DNA of 64,000 nucleotides from positions 110,247 through 174,246 of the forward strand of contig NZ_FPBK01000010.1 of NCBI RefSeq assembly GCF_900116665.1, read 5' to 3'. Each line of letters starts with the position of its first letter. Position 1 is the stretch's first letter. A program made the position numbers and the translations under genes. A model generated the notes under the pieces. The model saw only the letters and a program-made list of their open reading frames with translations. It was not told the DNA's origin and ran no database searches. This DNA comes from Pustulibacterium marinum (lineage in GTDB: Bacteria; Bacteroidota; Bacteroidia; Flavobacteriales; Flavobacteriaceae). This document shows, piece by piece, positions 53,737-63,995 of this stretch.

Positions 53737-54048
53737 ATGAGCGATCAAAACGACAAAAAAGGGCAATTGAATATTGAGTTAGATGAAAAAGTTGCAGAAG
53801 GAACCTATTCCAATCTGGCAATTATAAATCACTCGGTTTCAGATTTTATAGTTGACTTTATCAGCGTTATGCCTGGCGCACCAAAAGCTAAAGTCAAGAG
53901 CAGAATCATTTTAACGCCACAGCATGCCAAGCGCTTGTTAAAGGCATTAGGTGATAATGTACACCGTTTTGAAAAAGCTCATGGTGAAATTAAAGATTAT
54001 GATCAACCGCCAATCCCAATGAATTTTGGGCCAACCGGCGAAGCATAA
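53737..54048 (+). CDS. DUF3467 family protein
   Basis: A 103-residue soluble protein starting 12 nt after rpoC: LNIELDEKVAEGTYSNLAII, HSVSDFIVDFISVMPG, RIILTPQHAKRLLKALGDNV and a proline-rich end (QPPIPMNFGPTGEA). It is conserved after rpoC in Bacteroidota, from memory, which hints at a link with transcription, but no function is established. A strong terminator follows and ends the rpo cluster. Confidence 0.9.
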   Translation: MSDQNDKKGQLNIELDEKVAEGTYSNLAIINHSVSDFIVDFISVMPGAPKAKVKSRIILTPQHAKRLLKALGDNVHRFEKAHGEIKDYDQPPIPMNFGPTGEA

Positions 54049-54060
54049 CATAAAATAGTA

Positions 54061-54093
54061 AAAGCCCTGAACTTTGGTTCGGGGCTTTTCTTT
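54061..54093 (+). terminator. Terminator of the rpoBC-DUF3467 unit
   Basis: AAAGCCCTGAAC / GTTCGGGGCTTT stem (one T-G pair), loop TTTG, followed by TCTTTTT. Confidence 0.85.
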
Positions 54094-54158
54094 TTCAATA
54101 GTTTTATAAAATGGATATACAGTTCATTTTTTATAATTTTGTAGCATAAAGTAAAATC

Positions 54159-55346
54159 ATGAAAAGAGTAGTTGTAGGACTTTCGGGTGGAGTAGATTCT
54201 AGTGTAACAGCATATTTACTCAAGGAGCAAGGGTATGAAGTGATCGGTTTATTTATGAAAAACTGGCATGACGATTCTGTAACTATTTCAGATGAATGTC
54301 CTTGGTTGGAAGATAGTAACGATGCTATGATCGTTGCAGATAAATTAGGAATCCCTTTTCAAACGGTAGATTTAAGTGAAGAATACAAAGAGCGTATTGT
54401 AGATTATATGTTCAATGAATATGAACGAGGAAGAACTCCAAATCCAGATGTTCTATGTAATCGCGAAATTAAGTTTGATGTTTTTATGAAAATAGCATTA
54501 GGTCTTGGTGCGGATTATGTAGCTACAGGGCATTATTGTAGAAAAGGAACTATAGAGAAAGATGGGGAAGAGGTATACCAATTGCTTGCTGGAATTGATG
54601 GAAATAAGGACCAATCATATTTTTTGTGTCAATTGAGTCAAGAACAACTATCAAAAACATTGTTTCCTATTGGTGAACTTACCAAACCAGAAGTGCGAAA
54701 AATTGCTACAGAAGCAGATTTGATCACAGCAGATAAAAAGGATTCCCAAGGATTATGTTTCATAGGTAAAGTTCGCTTGCCAGATTTTCTTCAACAAAAA
54801 TTAAAACCTAAAGAAGGAGTAATTGTTGAAGTTTCCAAAGAGCAAAATTTTTATGAGCGCAATATTCCAGTATTTCAATCAAAAGAAGAAGAACTAAAGT
54901 TCTATAGTGAAAAACCAGTGTATCATCTTTCAGACGGTAAAGTTGTTGGTAAACATCAAGGAGCACATTATTTTACCAAAGGTCAAAGAAAGGGATTGCA
55001 TGTAGGGGGAACTGTTGAACCATTATTCGTAATAGATACTGATGTTGAAGAAAATGTAATTTATACTGGTCAGGGTAAGGCGCACCCAGGATTGTTTAGA
55101 AGAACATTGTTCGTGACTGATGATGAATTGCATTGGATTCGAGAAGATTTAGCTCTAGATGTAGATGAAACCATGCAAATAAAAGCAAGGATTAGATATC
55201 GTCAACCACTACAAAATGCTACTATTTATAAAGTGGTTGGAGGTGCTTATGTAGATTTTGAAACACCACAATCCGCTATTACGGAAGGTCAATTTGTTGC
55301 TTGGTATATAAAAGATGAATTAGTAGGTTCTGGAGTTATTTCATAA
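54159..55346 (+). CDS. mnmA: tRNA-specific 2-thiouridylase
   Basis: Adds sulfur at position 2 of the wobble uridine of tRNA-Lys, -Glu and -Gln. The 395-residue protein has the PP-loop [10 protein letters not shown] at residues 7-16, the catalytic Cys pair in [12 protein letters not shown] and QGLCFIGKV, and KDQSYFL. A TAATTTTG box lies 18 nt upstream. Confidence 0.97.
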   Translation: MKRVVVGLSGGVDSSVTAYLLKEQGYEVIGLFMKNWHDDSVTISDECPWLEDSNDAMIVADKLGIPFQTVDLSEEYKERIVDYMFNEYERGRTPNPDVLCNREIKFDVFMKIALGLGADYVATGHYCRKGTIEKDGEEVYQLLAGIDGNKDQSYFLCQLSQEQLSKTLFPIGELTKPEVRKIATEADLITADKKDSQGLCFIGKVRLPDFLQQKLKPKEGVIVEVSKEQNFYERNIPVFQSKEEELKFYSEKPVYHLSDGKVVGKHQGAHYFTKGQRKGLHVGGTVEPLFVIDTDVEENVIYTGQGKAHPGLFRRTLFVTDDELHWIREDLALDVDETMQIKARIRYRQPLQNATIYKVVGGAYVDFETPQSAITEGQFVAWYIKDELVGSGVIS

Positions 55347-55357
55347 ATTGCAGTAAA

Positions 55358-56974
55358 ATGCAGTTTATGAAATACTTCTGCTTAGTCATATTATTATTTG
55401 TATCCAATATAGCATTATCTCAACAAGAAGAGCATGCTTGGGTGTATTTTACAGATAAACCAAATGCTACCACAGCATTACAAACACCCTTAAGTATCTT
55501 AACACAAGATGCTATCGATAGAAAAAATCTACATAATACAGCTATCGATGAGCGCGATGTTCCTGTTGATGAAACCTACATTACCACCATCAAAAACCAA
55601 ACAGGCATTGTTGTAAAAGCAAAATCAAAATGGATGAATTGTGTTCATGTAATTGGAACACAAACCAACGTTGATGCGTTGTTAAACCTAGCCATAGTTG
55701 ACAGTATACACTACGCTGATAACACATTAAATACATCTTCTCGATTTTTTCAATCAGAAAAATCTGAAAATAAGTTTCAAGTGAATGTAGATTTTGATTA
55801 CGGGAATGCCGAAAATCAAGTTGATATGTTGAATGTAGACGAGTTACATGAAGCAGATTACTCAGGAGAAGGGATGATTATTGCCGTGTTAGATGCAGGT
55901 TTTCCAAATGTAAATACTATGGGAGGTCTACAGCGTTTACGAGATAATAATAATCTTTTAGGCGGCTATGATTTTGTTTTAAGAAGCTCAGATTTTAATA
56001 ATACGTCTTTAAATAGTCACGGTACATTAGTATTGTCTGATATGGCTGGTTATATAGAAGATGATTTTGTTGGTACCGGTCCAGATGCCGGATATTATCT
56101 ATTTAGGACAGAAGATGCTTCCTCTGAAACTCCGGTAGAAGAAAGTTATTGGGTTGAGGCTGCAGAAAGAGCCGATAGTCTTGGTGTAGATATTATAAAT
56201 AGCTCACTAGGATATACTACGTTCGATGAATCTCGGTATGATTATACGATGAATGATATGGATGGGAATACTGCATTCATTACAAAAGGTGCAAATATTG
56301 CAGTTGAGAAAGGAATTTTGGTAGTTAATTCAGCAGGAAATTCAGGAAATAGTAATTCATTTTATAAAATTGGAGCTCCGGCTGATGGTGATGCATTCGC
56401 AATTGGAGCTGTAGATGCCGATGAAAATTATGCTTCTTTCAGTTCTATTGGTCCTTCAGCAGATGGTCGTGTAAAACCCGATGTGGTAGCGCAAGGTCAG
56501 TTGAGCGCTGTTATTACTTCTGGAAATAATATAACGTATGCTAGTGGAACATCTTTTTCTTCACCAATTATGGCAGGAGCTATAGCTAGTTTTTGGCAAG
56601 CAGATCCCTCTAAAACTAACTTGGAAATTATGCAATTAGTGCGTGAATCTGCATCTATTTATGATAATCCAACGAATCAATTAGGGTACGGAATTCCAAA
56701 TTTTGATGATGCTCTAGAGGAGTTATTAAGTACTTCAAGTTTTTCAGAAGCAACTTTACAGTTTTATCCAAATCCTGTTTCTGATAAGATTTATTTCAAA
56801 AATTTTATAGGAAATGAAAAAATATCAATTTATAACTCCATGGGACAGGTGTTGATTCATGAAGAAAATATTTCTGCAAGTGGTATGGATATTTCCAATT
56901 TTGATAGAGGTATTTATATTGTTGAAGTTTCTAAGAATGACGAATTGATCAATTTTAAAATTTTAAAGCAGTAA
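55358..56974 (+). CDS. S8 subtilisin-family peptidase with type IX sorting domain
   Basis: A 538-residue exported protease. Signal peptide ends IALSQ. Catalytic triad: Asp179 (IIAVLDAG), His221 (LNSHGT), Ser399 (SGTSFSSPIMAG); oxyanion Asn in NSAGNSG. The last 75 residues (LQFYPNPVSDKIYFKNF, IYNSMGQVL, GIYIVEV) are a Por-secretion-system C-terminal domain, so it should be exported by T9SS to the cell surface or medium. A second ATG at 55367 is possible. Its stop overlaps the next ATG by 1 nt. Confidence 0.95.
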   Translation: MQFMKYFCLVILLFVSNIALSQQEEHAWVYFTDKPNATTALQTPLSILTQDAIDRKNLHNTAIDERDVPVDETYITTIKNQTGIVVKAKSKWMNCVHVIGTQTNVDALLNLAIVDSIHYADNTLNTSSRFFQSEKSENKFQVNVDFDYGNAENQVDMLNVDELHEADYSGEGMIIAVLDAGFPNVNTMGGLQRLRDNNNLLGGYDFVLRSSDFNNTSLNSHGTLVLSDMAGYIEDDFVGTGPDAGYYLFRTEDASSETPVEESYWVEAAERADSLGVDIINSSLGYTTFDESRYDYTMNDMDGNTAFITKGANIAVEKGILVVNSAGNSGNSNSFYKIGAPADGDAFAIGAVDADENYASFSSIGPSADGRVKPDVVAQGQLSAVITSGNNITYASGTSFSSPIMAGAIASFWQADPSKTNLEIMQLVRESASIYDNPTNQLGYGIPNFDDALEELLSTSSFSEATLQFYPNPVSDKIYFKNFIGNEKISIYNSMGQVLIHEENISASGMDISNFDRGIYIVEVSKNDELINFKILKQ

Positions 56975-57915
56975 TGAACAATAGAATTACATCGCTTTTC
57001 AATATTGAGTTTCCAATTATTCAAGGTGGAATGGTTTGGGCTAGTGGTTACAAGCTTGCATCTGCGGTAAGTAATGCTGGAGGTTTAGGTCTTATTGGAG
57101 CTGGTTCTATGTATCCTGATGTTTTATGTGAACATATCCAAAAATGCAAAAAGGCTACAGATAAACCATTTGGAGTAAACGTGCCTATGTTGTATCCAGA
57201 TTTGGATGAAATCATGAATATTATCATAGAAGAAGAAGTGAAAATTGTTTTCACTTCAGCCGGAAATCCAAAAACTTGGACACCAAAATTGAAGGAAAAC
57301 GGCATTACTGTTGTGCATGTAGTTAGCAGCTTAAAATTTGCTAAAAAGGCAGAAGATGCTGGTGTAGATGCTATTGTTGCCGAAGGTTTTGAAGCCGGCG
57401 GACACAATGGTAGAGATGAAACCACAACACTTACTTTAATTCCTTTAGTAAGTAAATCCATAAATATTCCGGTAATTGCTGCGGGTGGAATTGCTACTGG
57501 AGAAGCTATGCTGGCAGCTATGGTTTTGGGAGCAGACGGAGTTCAAGTTGGGAGTAGATTTGTTGCGAGTAATGAGGCTTCTTCGCATATCAATTTTAAA
57601 AATGAAGTAGTTTCAGCAATAGAAGGAGATACCCAATTAACATTAAAAGAACTTGCTCCAGTTCGTTTGTTGAAGAATAAATTCTATGAAGAAGTTCTTT
57701 TGGCTTACGGAAATGGTTCAGATATAGAACAACTCAAAACTTTGCTAGGAAGGGGCAGAGCTAAGTTAGGAATGTTTGAAGGTGACCTTGACAATGGAGA
57801 ATTAGAAATTGGTCAAGTCTCAGCATTAATTAATGATATACAGCCGGCTGCAGAAATTGTAAAAAATATGATGCAAGAGTTCAACGAAGCAAAAAAACGT
57901 GTAGCTTCGCTATAA
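56974..57915 (+). CDS. Nitronate monooxygenase-like FMN enzyme
   Basis: A 313-residue TIM-barrel flavoprotein: FPIIQGGMVWASGYKLASAV, GGLGLIGAG, VAEGFEAGGHNGRDETTTL, IPVIAAGGIATGEAM and GADGVQVGSRFVAS, as in the 2-nitropropane dioxygenase/FabK group. Substrate not fixed: nitronate oxidation or an enoyl reductase-like role. It is coupled by a TAATG overlap to the subtilase gene and 9 nt before the HMG-CoA lyase-like gene. Confidence 0.9.
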   Translation: MNNRITSLFNIEFPIIQGGMVWASGYKLASAVSNAGGLGLIGAGSMYPDVLCEHIQKCKKATDKPFGVNVPMLYPDLDEIMNIIIEEEVKIVFTSAGNPKTWTPKLKENGITVVHVVSSLKFAKKAEDAGVDAIVAEGFEAGGHNGRDETTTLTLIPLVSKSINIPVIAAGGIATGEAMLAAMVLGADGVQVGSRFVASNEASSHINFKNEVVSAIEGDTQLTLKELAPVRLLKNKFYEEVLLAYGNGSDIEQLKTLLGRGRAKLGMFEGDLDNGELEIGQVSALINDIQPAAEIVKNMMQEFNEAKKRVASL

Positions 57916-57924
57916 ATTAGAATC

Positions 57925-58788
57925 ATGAATAACGTTAAGATTATCGAGTGTCCTCGGGATGCCATGCAAGGCATTAAAACTTTTATTCCTACCGATAAAA
58001 AAGTTCAGTACATTCAGGCGTTATTAAGAGTTGGTTTTGATACCATAGATGTGGGGAGTTTTGTTTCCCCAAAGGTAATTCCACAAATGGCTGATACTGC
58101 TCAAGTGATTTCTTCACTCAATCTCTCAGCTTCACAAAGTAAATTACTTACTATAGTGGCTAACGTTCGTGGCGCTGAACAGGCATGCGAAATAGATGAA
58201 ATTACGTATCTAGGTTTTCCTTTTTCAATTTCTGAAAACTTTCAGATGAGAAATACACATAAAACCATTCAGCAATCATTGAAGGTTTTAGAGGAAATTA
58301 TATCATTGGCTGAAAATCACCATAAACAAGTAGTGACCTATTTGTCTATGGGATTTGGAAATCCATATGGAGATCCTTGGAATGTGGATGTAGTGGCAGA
58401 ATGGACCGAACGACTTTCTTTGATGGGTGTCAAAATTCTTTCACTTTCAGATACCATTGGTAGTTCAACTCCGGATGTTATAAAATATCTATTTTCAAAT
58501 TTGATTCCGATGTATCCCGATATTGAATTTGGTGCACATCTGCATACAACAAAACATGCTTGGTTTGAAAAGGTAGATGCAGCTTACAGTTCTGGATGTA
58601 GAAGATTTGATGGGGCTATTCAAGGATTTGGCGGTTGTCCGATGGCTAAAGACGAATTAACAGGAAATATGCCTACTGAGAAAATGCTGTCTTATTTTAC
58701 GTCTAAAAAAGCAAATACCGGTTTAAGTCCCATGAGTTTTGAAAGTGCTTTTAACGAAGCATCGAAAGTTTTTATTGGAGAATTTTAA
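57925..58788 (+). CDS. Hydroxymethylglutaryl-CoA lyase family protein
   Basis: Cleaves HMG-CoA to acetyl-CoA and acetoacetate, the last step of leucine breakdown. The 287-residue TIM barrel has IIECPRDAMQGIKTFIPT, IDVGSFVSPKVIPQMADT, GAHLHTTKHAWFEKVDAAY and FGGCPMAKDELTGNMPTE; the Cys in GGCPMA is the catalytic one in true lyases. The usual ECPRDG is CPRDA here, a small departure. Cotranscribed with the upstream FMN enzyme. Confidence 0.92.
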   Translation: MNNVKIIECPRDAMQGIKTFIPTDKKVQYIQALLRVGFDTIDVGSFVSPKVIPQMADTAQVISSLNLSASQSKLLTIVANVRGAEQACEIDEITYLGFPFSISENFQMRNTHKTIQQSLKVLEEIISLAENHHKQVVTYLSMGFGNPYGDPWNVDVVAEWTERLSLMGVKILSLSDTIGSSTPDVIKYLFSNLIPMYPDIEFGAHLHTTKHAWFEKVDAAYSSGCRRFDGAIQGFGGCPMAKDELTGNMPTEKMLSYFTSKKANTGLSPMSFESAFNEASKVFIGEF

Positions 58789-58824
58789 ACTCAATAAAAA
58801 ATCATTCAAAATAAAAATTCTAAG

Positions 58825-58857
58825 TTGATGCATTTTGTGATAAATGCTTTATATTTG
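58825..58857 (+). promoter_or_regulatory. guaB promoter
   Basis: TTG (58825-58827), 22 nt, TATATTTG (58850-58857). The start of transcription is expected at about 58861-58863, 20 nt before the ATG. Confidence 0.65.
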
Positions 58858-58858
58858 C

Positions 58859-58881
58859 ATGCAATTTATTAGAAATTGCAT
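58859..58881 (+). promoter_or_regulatory. Hairpin forming the guaB leader
   Basis: ATGCAATTT / AAATTGCAT, a 9-bp stem with loop ATTAG, ends 1 nt before the guaB ATG. From the predicted start site almost the whole leader would be this hairpin. Confidence 0.55.
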
Positions 58882-58882
58882 C

Positions 58883-60355
58883 ATGATATCACACACAACT
58901 AAATTCGTAGGAGAAGGATTGACTTATGACGATGTTCTTCTTGTTCCAAATTACTCGGAAGTATTACCACGCGAAGTAAGTATTCAAACAAAATTTACTA
59001 GAAATATCACACTAAATGTTCCTGTAGTTTCTGCTGCAATGGATACAGTGACCGAATCTGCTATGGCTATTGCTATGGCTAGAGAAGGTGGTATTGGTGT
59101 GCTTCACAAAAATATGACTGCAGAGCAGCAAGCAATGCATGTTCGTAAAGTTAAAAGAGCAGAAAGTGGAATGATCATAGACCCTGTGACATTGCCATTG
59201 GATGCTAAGGTTAAAGATGCCAAAGCTAATATGAAAGAACATAGCATTGGTGGTATTCCTGTAGTTGACGAGAACGGAACGTTGAAAGGAATTGTAACCA
59301 ATCGTGATCTTCGCTTTGAAAAGCATGATGAACGTGCTATAGTAGAGGTAATGACTCAAGAAAACTTGGTTACTGCTGCTGTAGGTACTTCTTTGGCTGA
59401 TGCAGAAGAAATTCTTCAAGAAAACAAAATTGAAAAACTTCCTATTGTAGATGGCGATTATAAGTTAGTAGGTCTTATTACCTTTAGAGATATTACAAAG
59501 CTTACCAAAAAGCCAATAGCAAATAAGGACGAATATGGTAGATTAAGAGTTGCTGCTGCAATTGGTGTTACAGGTGATGCTGTAGACCGTGCAGAACAAC
59601 TAGTTGCTGCCGGTGTAGATGCAATTATTATAGATACCGCTCATGGTCATACCAAAGGAGTGGTAAATGTATTGAAAGAAGTTAAAGCTAAATTTCCAGA
59701 ATTGGATGTAGTGGTAGGGAATATTGCAACTCCAGAAGCTGCAAAATATCTTGCTGACAATGGAGCTGATGCAGTTAAAGTAGGTATAGGACCAGGTTCT
59801 ATATGTACTACTCGTATTGTTGCTGGTGTTGGTTTTCCACAGTTATCAGCAGTAATGGAAGTTGCTGCGGCTTTGAAAGGTACTGGTGTTCCAGTGATTG
59901 CTGATGGTGGTATTCGTTATACAGGGGATATTCCGAAAGCGATTGCAGCAGGTGCAGACTGTGTTATGTTAGGTTCTATGTTGGCAGGTACCAAGGAATC
60001 TCCTGGAGAAACTATTATCTACGAAGGTAGAAAGTTTAAATCGTATCGTGGAATGGGTAGTGTTGAAGCTATGAAGAAAGGTAGTAAAGACCGTTATTTC
60101 CAAGATGTAGAAGATGATATTAAGAAGCTAGTTCCTGAAGGAATTGTAGGTCGTGTACCATACAAAGGTGATCTTTTCGAGAGTATGCACCAATTTATTG
60201 GAGGTTTGAGAGCTGGTATGGGTTATTGTGGAGCTGGAAATATTGAGGCTTTAAAAGAAAATGGACGATTTGTAAAAATCACATCTAGTGGTATTATGGA
60301 AAGTCACCCACATAATGTTACAATTACCAAAGAAGCTCCTAATTATTCAAGATAG
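58883..60355 (+). CDS. guaB: IMP dehydrogenase
   Basis: Oxidises IMP to XMP, the committed step of GMP synthesis. The 490-residue protein has [20 protein letters not shown] at the start, two CBS domains inserted at about 95-215, the catalytic loop [20 protein letters not shown] with its Cys, and the flap [20 protein letters not shown]. The frame reaches 58844, but that part would overlap the -7 box; ATG 58883 fits the family. Confidence 0.98.
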   Translation: MISHTTKFVGEGLTYDDVLLVPNYSEVLPREVSIQTKFTRNITLNVPVVSAAMDTVTESAMAIAMAREGGIGVLHKNMTAEQQAMHVRKVKRAESGMIIDPVTLPLDAKVKDAKANMKEHSIGGIPVVDENGTLKGIVTNRDLRFEKHDERAIVEVMTQENLVTAAVGTSLADAEEILQENKIEKLPIVDGDYKLVGLITFRDITKLTKKPIANKDEYGRLRVAAAIGVTGDAVDRAEQLVAAGVDAIIIDTAHGHTKGVVNVLKEVKAKFPELDVVVGNIATPEAAKYLADNGADAVKVGIGPGSICTTRIVAGVGFPQLSAVMEVAAALKGTGVPVIADGGIRYTGDIPKAIAAGADCVMLGSMLAGTKESPGETIIYEGRKFKSYRGMGSVEAMKKGSKDRYFQDVEDDIKKLVPEGIVGRVPYKGDLFESMHQFIGGLRAGMGYCGAGNIEALKENGRFVKITSSGIMESHPHNVTITKEAPNYSR

Positions 60356-60382
60356 AGTAAAGCTTAAAGATATTAAAAACAA

Positions 60383-60414
60383 AAAATCCGATTCAAATGA
60401 ATCGGATTTTTTTA
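60383..60414. terminator. Terminator between converging guaB and rplT
   Basis: AAAATCCGATTC / GAATCGGATTTT, 12 bp, loop AAAT, T-run on the plus strand and A-run (U on minus) on the left; works for both strands. Confidence 0.85.
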
Positions 60415-60446
60415 TATAAGCGAAATAAAATATTATTAAACGTTTA

Positions 60447-60791
60447 TTATTTTACTTTTTCTACAATTGCTTTGAAAGCAGCTGGGTGGTTCATAGCTAA
60501 ATCAGCTAAAACCTTACGGTTTAGCTCAATGTTGCTAGCTTTTACTTTCCCCATGAATTGAGAATAAGACAAACCGTGTTGTCTTGCACCTGCGTTAATA
60601 CGTGCAATCCATAAAGCACGAAACGTTCTCTTTTTGTTTTTACGGTCTCTGTACGAATATTGCATCGCTTTTTCAACCGCGTTTTTAGCAACAGTCCAAA
60701 CGTTTTTACGTCTACCAAAGTAACCTTTGGCCTGTTTCATCACTTTTTTTCTACGAGCTCTACGAGCTACTGCGTTTACTGATCTTGGCAT
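60447..60791 (-). CDS. rplT: 50S ribosomal protein L20
   Basis: A 114-residue basic protein: [59 protein letters not shown]. Needed for early 50S assembly and in many bacteria the repressor of its own operon. The 102-nt gap to rpmI is long for this operon and could hold a regulatory structure, but I could not define one. Confidence 0.98.
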   Translation of the reverse strand: MPRSVNAVARRARRKKVMKQAKGYFGRRKNVWTVAKNAVEKAMQYSYRDRKNKKRTFRALWIARINAGARQHGLSYSQFMGKVKASNIELNRKVLADLAMNHPAAFKAIVEKVK

Positions 60792-60893
60792 AATTTTTAA
60801 TTTTTTGTAGTAGGCGTCAGTAATTGTACTGCACTTTGATTGAGCCTCACTCCAGGGTTAAACAATTTTAAATTGAACCGGAAAGAACAATTC

Positions 60894-61091
60894 TTATTTT
60901 AAACGTAATTGTTCTTTAATGCTGTTAACATCATTATCGTGAACAAGTCCACTGTGAGTTAAAGCAAGCTTACGCTTCTTAGACTTCTTAGTTAAGATGT
61001 GACTTTTGAAAGCGTGCTTTCTTTTGATTTTTCCAGAGCCTGTAAGCTTAAAACGCTTCTTAGCACTAGATTTTGTTTTCATTTTAGGCAT
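60894..61091 (-). CDS. rpmI: 50S ribosomal protein L35
   Basis: A 65-residue basic protein, [20 protein letters not shown] at the start and [19 protein letters not shown] in the middle. It lies between infC (58-nt gap) and rplT, the classic infC-rpmI-rplT order. Confidence 0.98.
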   Translation of the reverse strand: MPKMKTKSSAKKRFKLTGSGKIKRKHAFKSHILTKKSKKRKLALTHSGLVHDNDVNSIKEQLRLK

Positions 61092-61149
61092 TTTCTTCTC
61101 CTATTTAAATTCTATTTCGCTTAAATCTTAATACTGAAAAATTCAGTTT

Positions 61150-61701
61150 TTATTTTGCTGCCTTTTTAGGAGCGATAAACATAGTCATACGTTTACCCTC
61201 TAATTTTGGCATTTGTTCTACTTTTCCTAACTCTTCTAATTCTTGAGCTAAACGAAGAAGTAAAATTTGTCCTTGATCTTTATATACAATTGATCGACCT
61301 TTAAAAAATACGTATGCTTTTAATTTAGCTCCGTCTTTTAAAAATTTCTCAGCATGCTTTTTCTTAAACTCGTAATCATGGTCATCTGTTTGAGGACCAA
61401 AACGAATTTCTTTTACCACCACCTTCGAAGCTTTTGCTTTTAAAGCCTTTTCTCTTTTTTTCTGCTCGTAAAGAAATTTACGGTAATCCATAATCTTACA
61501 AACAGGTGGCTTGGCATTTGGAGATATCTCTACCAAATCCAATTCCATTTCTTGAGCTTTGGCAAATGCTTGTCTTGTAGGGTATACACCCATTTCTACA
61601 TTATCTCCAACTAATCGTACCTCAGGCACACGAATTTTTTCATTGATTCTGTGCTGATCTTTTTCCTCTCTTTTGTAAGGACCTCTGTTGTTTCTTCTAA
61701 T
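61150..61701 (-). CDS. infC: Translation initiation factor IF-3, non-AUG start
   Basis: IF-3 core: [64 protein letters not shown], and [14 protein letters not shown]. The only ATG/GTG/TTG start near the front is GTG at 61629, which would cut into the conserved [12 protein letters not shown] region. Homology runs on upstream ([20 protein letters not shown]) to ATT at 61701 or ATA at 61707, after which an in-frame TAA follows within six codons. IF-3 in other bacteria starts with AUU, so ATT 61701 is chosen; ATA 61707 (MAIRR) is the alternative. Confidence 0.9.
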   Translation of the reverse strand: MRRNNRGPYKREEKDQHRINEKIRVPEVRLVGDNVEMGVYPTRQAFAKAQEMELDLVEISPNAKPPVCKIMDYRKFLYEQKKREKALKAKASKVVVKEIRFGPQTDDHDYEFKKKHAEKFLKDGAKLKAYVFFKGRSIVYKDQGQILLLRLAQELEELGKVEQMPKLEGKRMTMFIAPKKAAK

Positions 61702-61730
61702 AGCTATGGCTAAAAAATTTTAATTAAACT

Positions 61731-63674
61731 TTATTTAAACGGTTTTAATATACTATTTATTTCTGTCTTTATCAAGTCTGAAAAGGCTTCAATAGACATG
61801 GTGCCTAAATCTTCTCCTCCGTGCTTTCTTACAGAAACAGTGTTTTCACTTTGCTCATTTTCCCCAACGATTAGCATATATGGAATTTTCTGAGTTTCTG
61901 CCTCACGAATTTTTTTCCCCATTGTCTCACTGCGGTTATCTACAAGGGCGCGAATTTCGTGATTTTCTAATAAATTCAAAACATTTTTAGCATAATTTTC
62001 ATATTTCTCACTGAGAGACAGAATAGTACACTGCTCTGGCATTAACCATAAAGGGAAATTTCCTCCTGTGTGCTCAAGTAGAATAGCTACAAAGCGTTCC
62101 ATGCTTCCAAATGGTGCTCTGTGAATCATGACTGGTCTATGTAATTTATCGTCACTACCTTTATAAGATAGTTCAAACCTTTCAGGTAAATTGTAGTCAA
62201 CCTGAATTGTTCCCAATTGCCAGCTTCTTCCCAGGGCGTCTTTTACCATAAAGTCTAACTTAGGACCATAGAAAGCTGCTTCTCCAGTTTCAATTACGTA
62301 ATTAAGTCCTTTTTCTTTAGCTGCATTAATGATAGCATTTTCAGCTTTATCCCAGTTCTCGTCACTACCTATATATTTTTCAGGATTTTCTGGATCTCTT
62401 AATGAAACTTGTGCGGTAAAGTTTTCGAATCCTAATGATCCAAATACATAAAGTACTAAATCAATAACATTTCTAAACTCTTCATCTAATTGTTCTGGGG
62501 AACAGAAAATGTGAGCATCATCCTGAGTAAATCCTCTAACACGCGTTAATCCATGTAATTCTCCACTTTGCTCATATCTATAAACGGTACCAAATTCTGC
62601 AAAACGTTTTGGAAGTTCTTTGTAACTCCAAGGGCGTGAATTGTAAATTTCACAGTGGTGTGGACAGTTCATTGGTTTAAGAAGGAATTCTTCCCCTTCT
62701 GCTGGAGTGTTGATAGGCTGAAAGCTATCTGCTCCATATTTTGCATAGTGGCCAGAAGTCACATAAAGTTCTTTTTGTCCAATATGTGGAGAAACTACTT
62801 GTTCATATCCAGCTTTTTGTTGAGCCTTTTTTAAGAAGGATTCTAAGCGCTCGCGCAAAGCTGCTCCTTTTGGTAACCATAAAGGTAAACCTTGTCCAAC
62901 TTTTTGTGAGAAAGTGAAAAGTTCTAATTCTTTACCTAATTTTCTATGATCACGTTTTTTAGCTTCTTCCAAAAGTTCTAAATATTCTTTTAGCTCTTTT
63001 TGTTTTGGGAAAGAAATACCATAAATACGAGTTAGCTGTGGTTTATTTTCATCACCACGCCAATATGCTCCGGCAACATTTAGTAGTTTTACCGCTTTGA
63101 TAATTCCTGTATTAGGAATGTGTCCACCGCGACATAAATCTGTAAAAGTAGAATGGTCACAAAACGTAATAGTACCATCTTCTAGATTTTCTATTAACTC
63201 AACTTTAAATTCGTTGTCTTGTTCTTTATAGTAATTGAGAGCTTCTTCTTTACTTACAGATCTTAGTTTATAATCGTGCTTTCCTCTAGCAATTTCTAGC
63301 ATTTTGTTTTCTATCGCAGGAAAATCTTTTTCCGATATAGAATTTTCACCAAAATCAACATCATAGTAAAAACCATTAGCAATAGCTGGTCCTATAGTAA
63401 GTTTTACACCAGGATACATTTCTTCTAGTGCTTGCGCCATTACGTGAGAAGTGGAATGCCAAAATGCTTTCTTTCCGTCATCGTCATTCCAAGTATATAA
63501 GATAAGTGAACCGTCCGTGGTTAATGGAGTAGTGGTTTCAACGGTAGTACCGTTGAATTTTGCAGAGATTACATTTCTTGCCAAACCTTCACTAATGCTT
63601 TTGGCTACATCCATTGGAGTTGAATTAGCTTCAAACTCTTTGACTGATCCGTCCGGTAAAGTTATTTTTATCAT
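61731..63674 (-). CDS. thrS: Threonyl-tRNA synthetase
   Basis: Class II synthetase of 647 residues: N-terminal TGS domain ([20 protein letters not shown]), editing domain with [17 protein letters not shown] and the zinc-type [19 protein letters not shown], catalytic core with [47 protein letters not shown] (in parts) and the C-terminal anticodon domain. The frame extends to 63761; ATG 63674 begins the TGS domain. Head of thrS-infC-rpmI-rplT. Confidence 0.98.
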   Translation of the reverse strand: MIKITLPDGSVKEFEANSTPMDVAKSISEGLARNVISAKFNGTTVETTTPLTTDGSLILYTWNDDDGKKAFWHSTSHVMAQALEEMYPGVKLTIGPAIANGFYYDVDFGENSISEKDFPAIENKMLEIARGKHDYKLRSVSKEEALNYYKEQDNEFKVELIENLEDGTITFCDHSTFTDLCRGGHIPNTGIIKAVKLLNVAGAYWRGDENKPQLTRIYGISFPKQKELKEYLELLEEAKKRDHRKLGKELELFTFSQKVGQGLPLWLPKGAALRERLESFLKKAQQKAGYEQVVSPHIGQKELYVTSGHYAKYGADSFQPINTPAEGEEFLLKPMNCPHHCEIYNSRPWSYKELPKRFAEFGTVYRYEQSGELHGLTRVRGFTQDDAHIFCSPEQLDEEFRNVIDLVLYVFGSLGFENFTAQVSLRDPENPEKYIGSDENWDKAENAIINAAKEKGLNYVIETGEAAFYGPKLDFMVKDALGRSWQLGTIQVDYNLPERFELSYKGSDDKLHRPVMIHRAPFGSMERFVAILLEHTGGNFPLWLMPEQCTILSLSEKYENYAKNVLNLLENHEIRALVDNRSETMGKKIREAETQKIPYMLIVGENEQSENTVSVRKHGGEDLGTMSIEAFSDLIKTEINSILKPFK

Positions 63675-63695
63675 TATAATATAATTAAAGGAGTG

Positions 63696-63726
63696 CAAAG
63701 ATAATAGGTTGTAAATTCTATTACAA
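63696..63726 (-). promoter_or_regulatory. thrS operon promoter
   Basis: On the minus strand TTG (63724-63726), 20 nt, TATCTTTG (63696-63703). The leader before the ATG would be only about 15-20 nt, too short for a T-box or an operator of the E. coli type. Confidence 0.7.
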
Positions 63727-63963
63727 TAATTATATAGTATATATAGAATGATTTTTTTCAAATTTTGGAAATAGATATACCTGTGATGTTTAATTCAGAC
63801 TTTATTTAGTTATATAGAGTAGTTTTTTTGATAACTGACTTCATTGTGCTGTTTAATTGCGGTGGTTTTTTTGTTTTTTAATATTTATTAAAAATAATTT
63901 CCTTTATAAAAGGCTGGTTAGTAGATTGAAGGGTGTTTGTTTTCAAAAAATCTAAATAAAAGT

Positions 63964-63995
63964 TTGTTGATTGGTTTAAAAAGGTTTTATATTTG
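63964..63995 (+). promoter_or_regulatory. Outward promoter at the right window edge
   Basis: TTG (63967-63969), 18 nt, TATATTTG (63988-63995), followed by CACCC. It is a strong consensus match. The gene it drives is beyond the window; the same TTTGCA context occurs before the tRNA cluster and guaB here, so a stable-RNA or other strongly expressed gene is possible. Confidence 0.55.

Noticed and set aside
63675..63761. T-box riboswitch or long N-terminal extension before thrS
   Set aside because: The promoter lies at 63696-63726, leaving a leader of about 20 nt; no room for a T-box, and the extension would cross the promoter.
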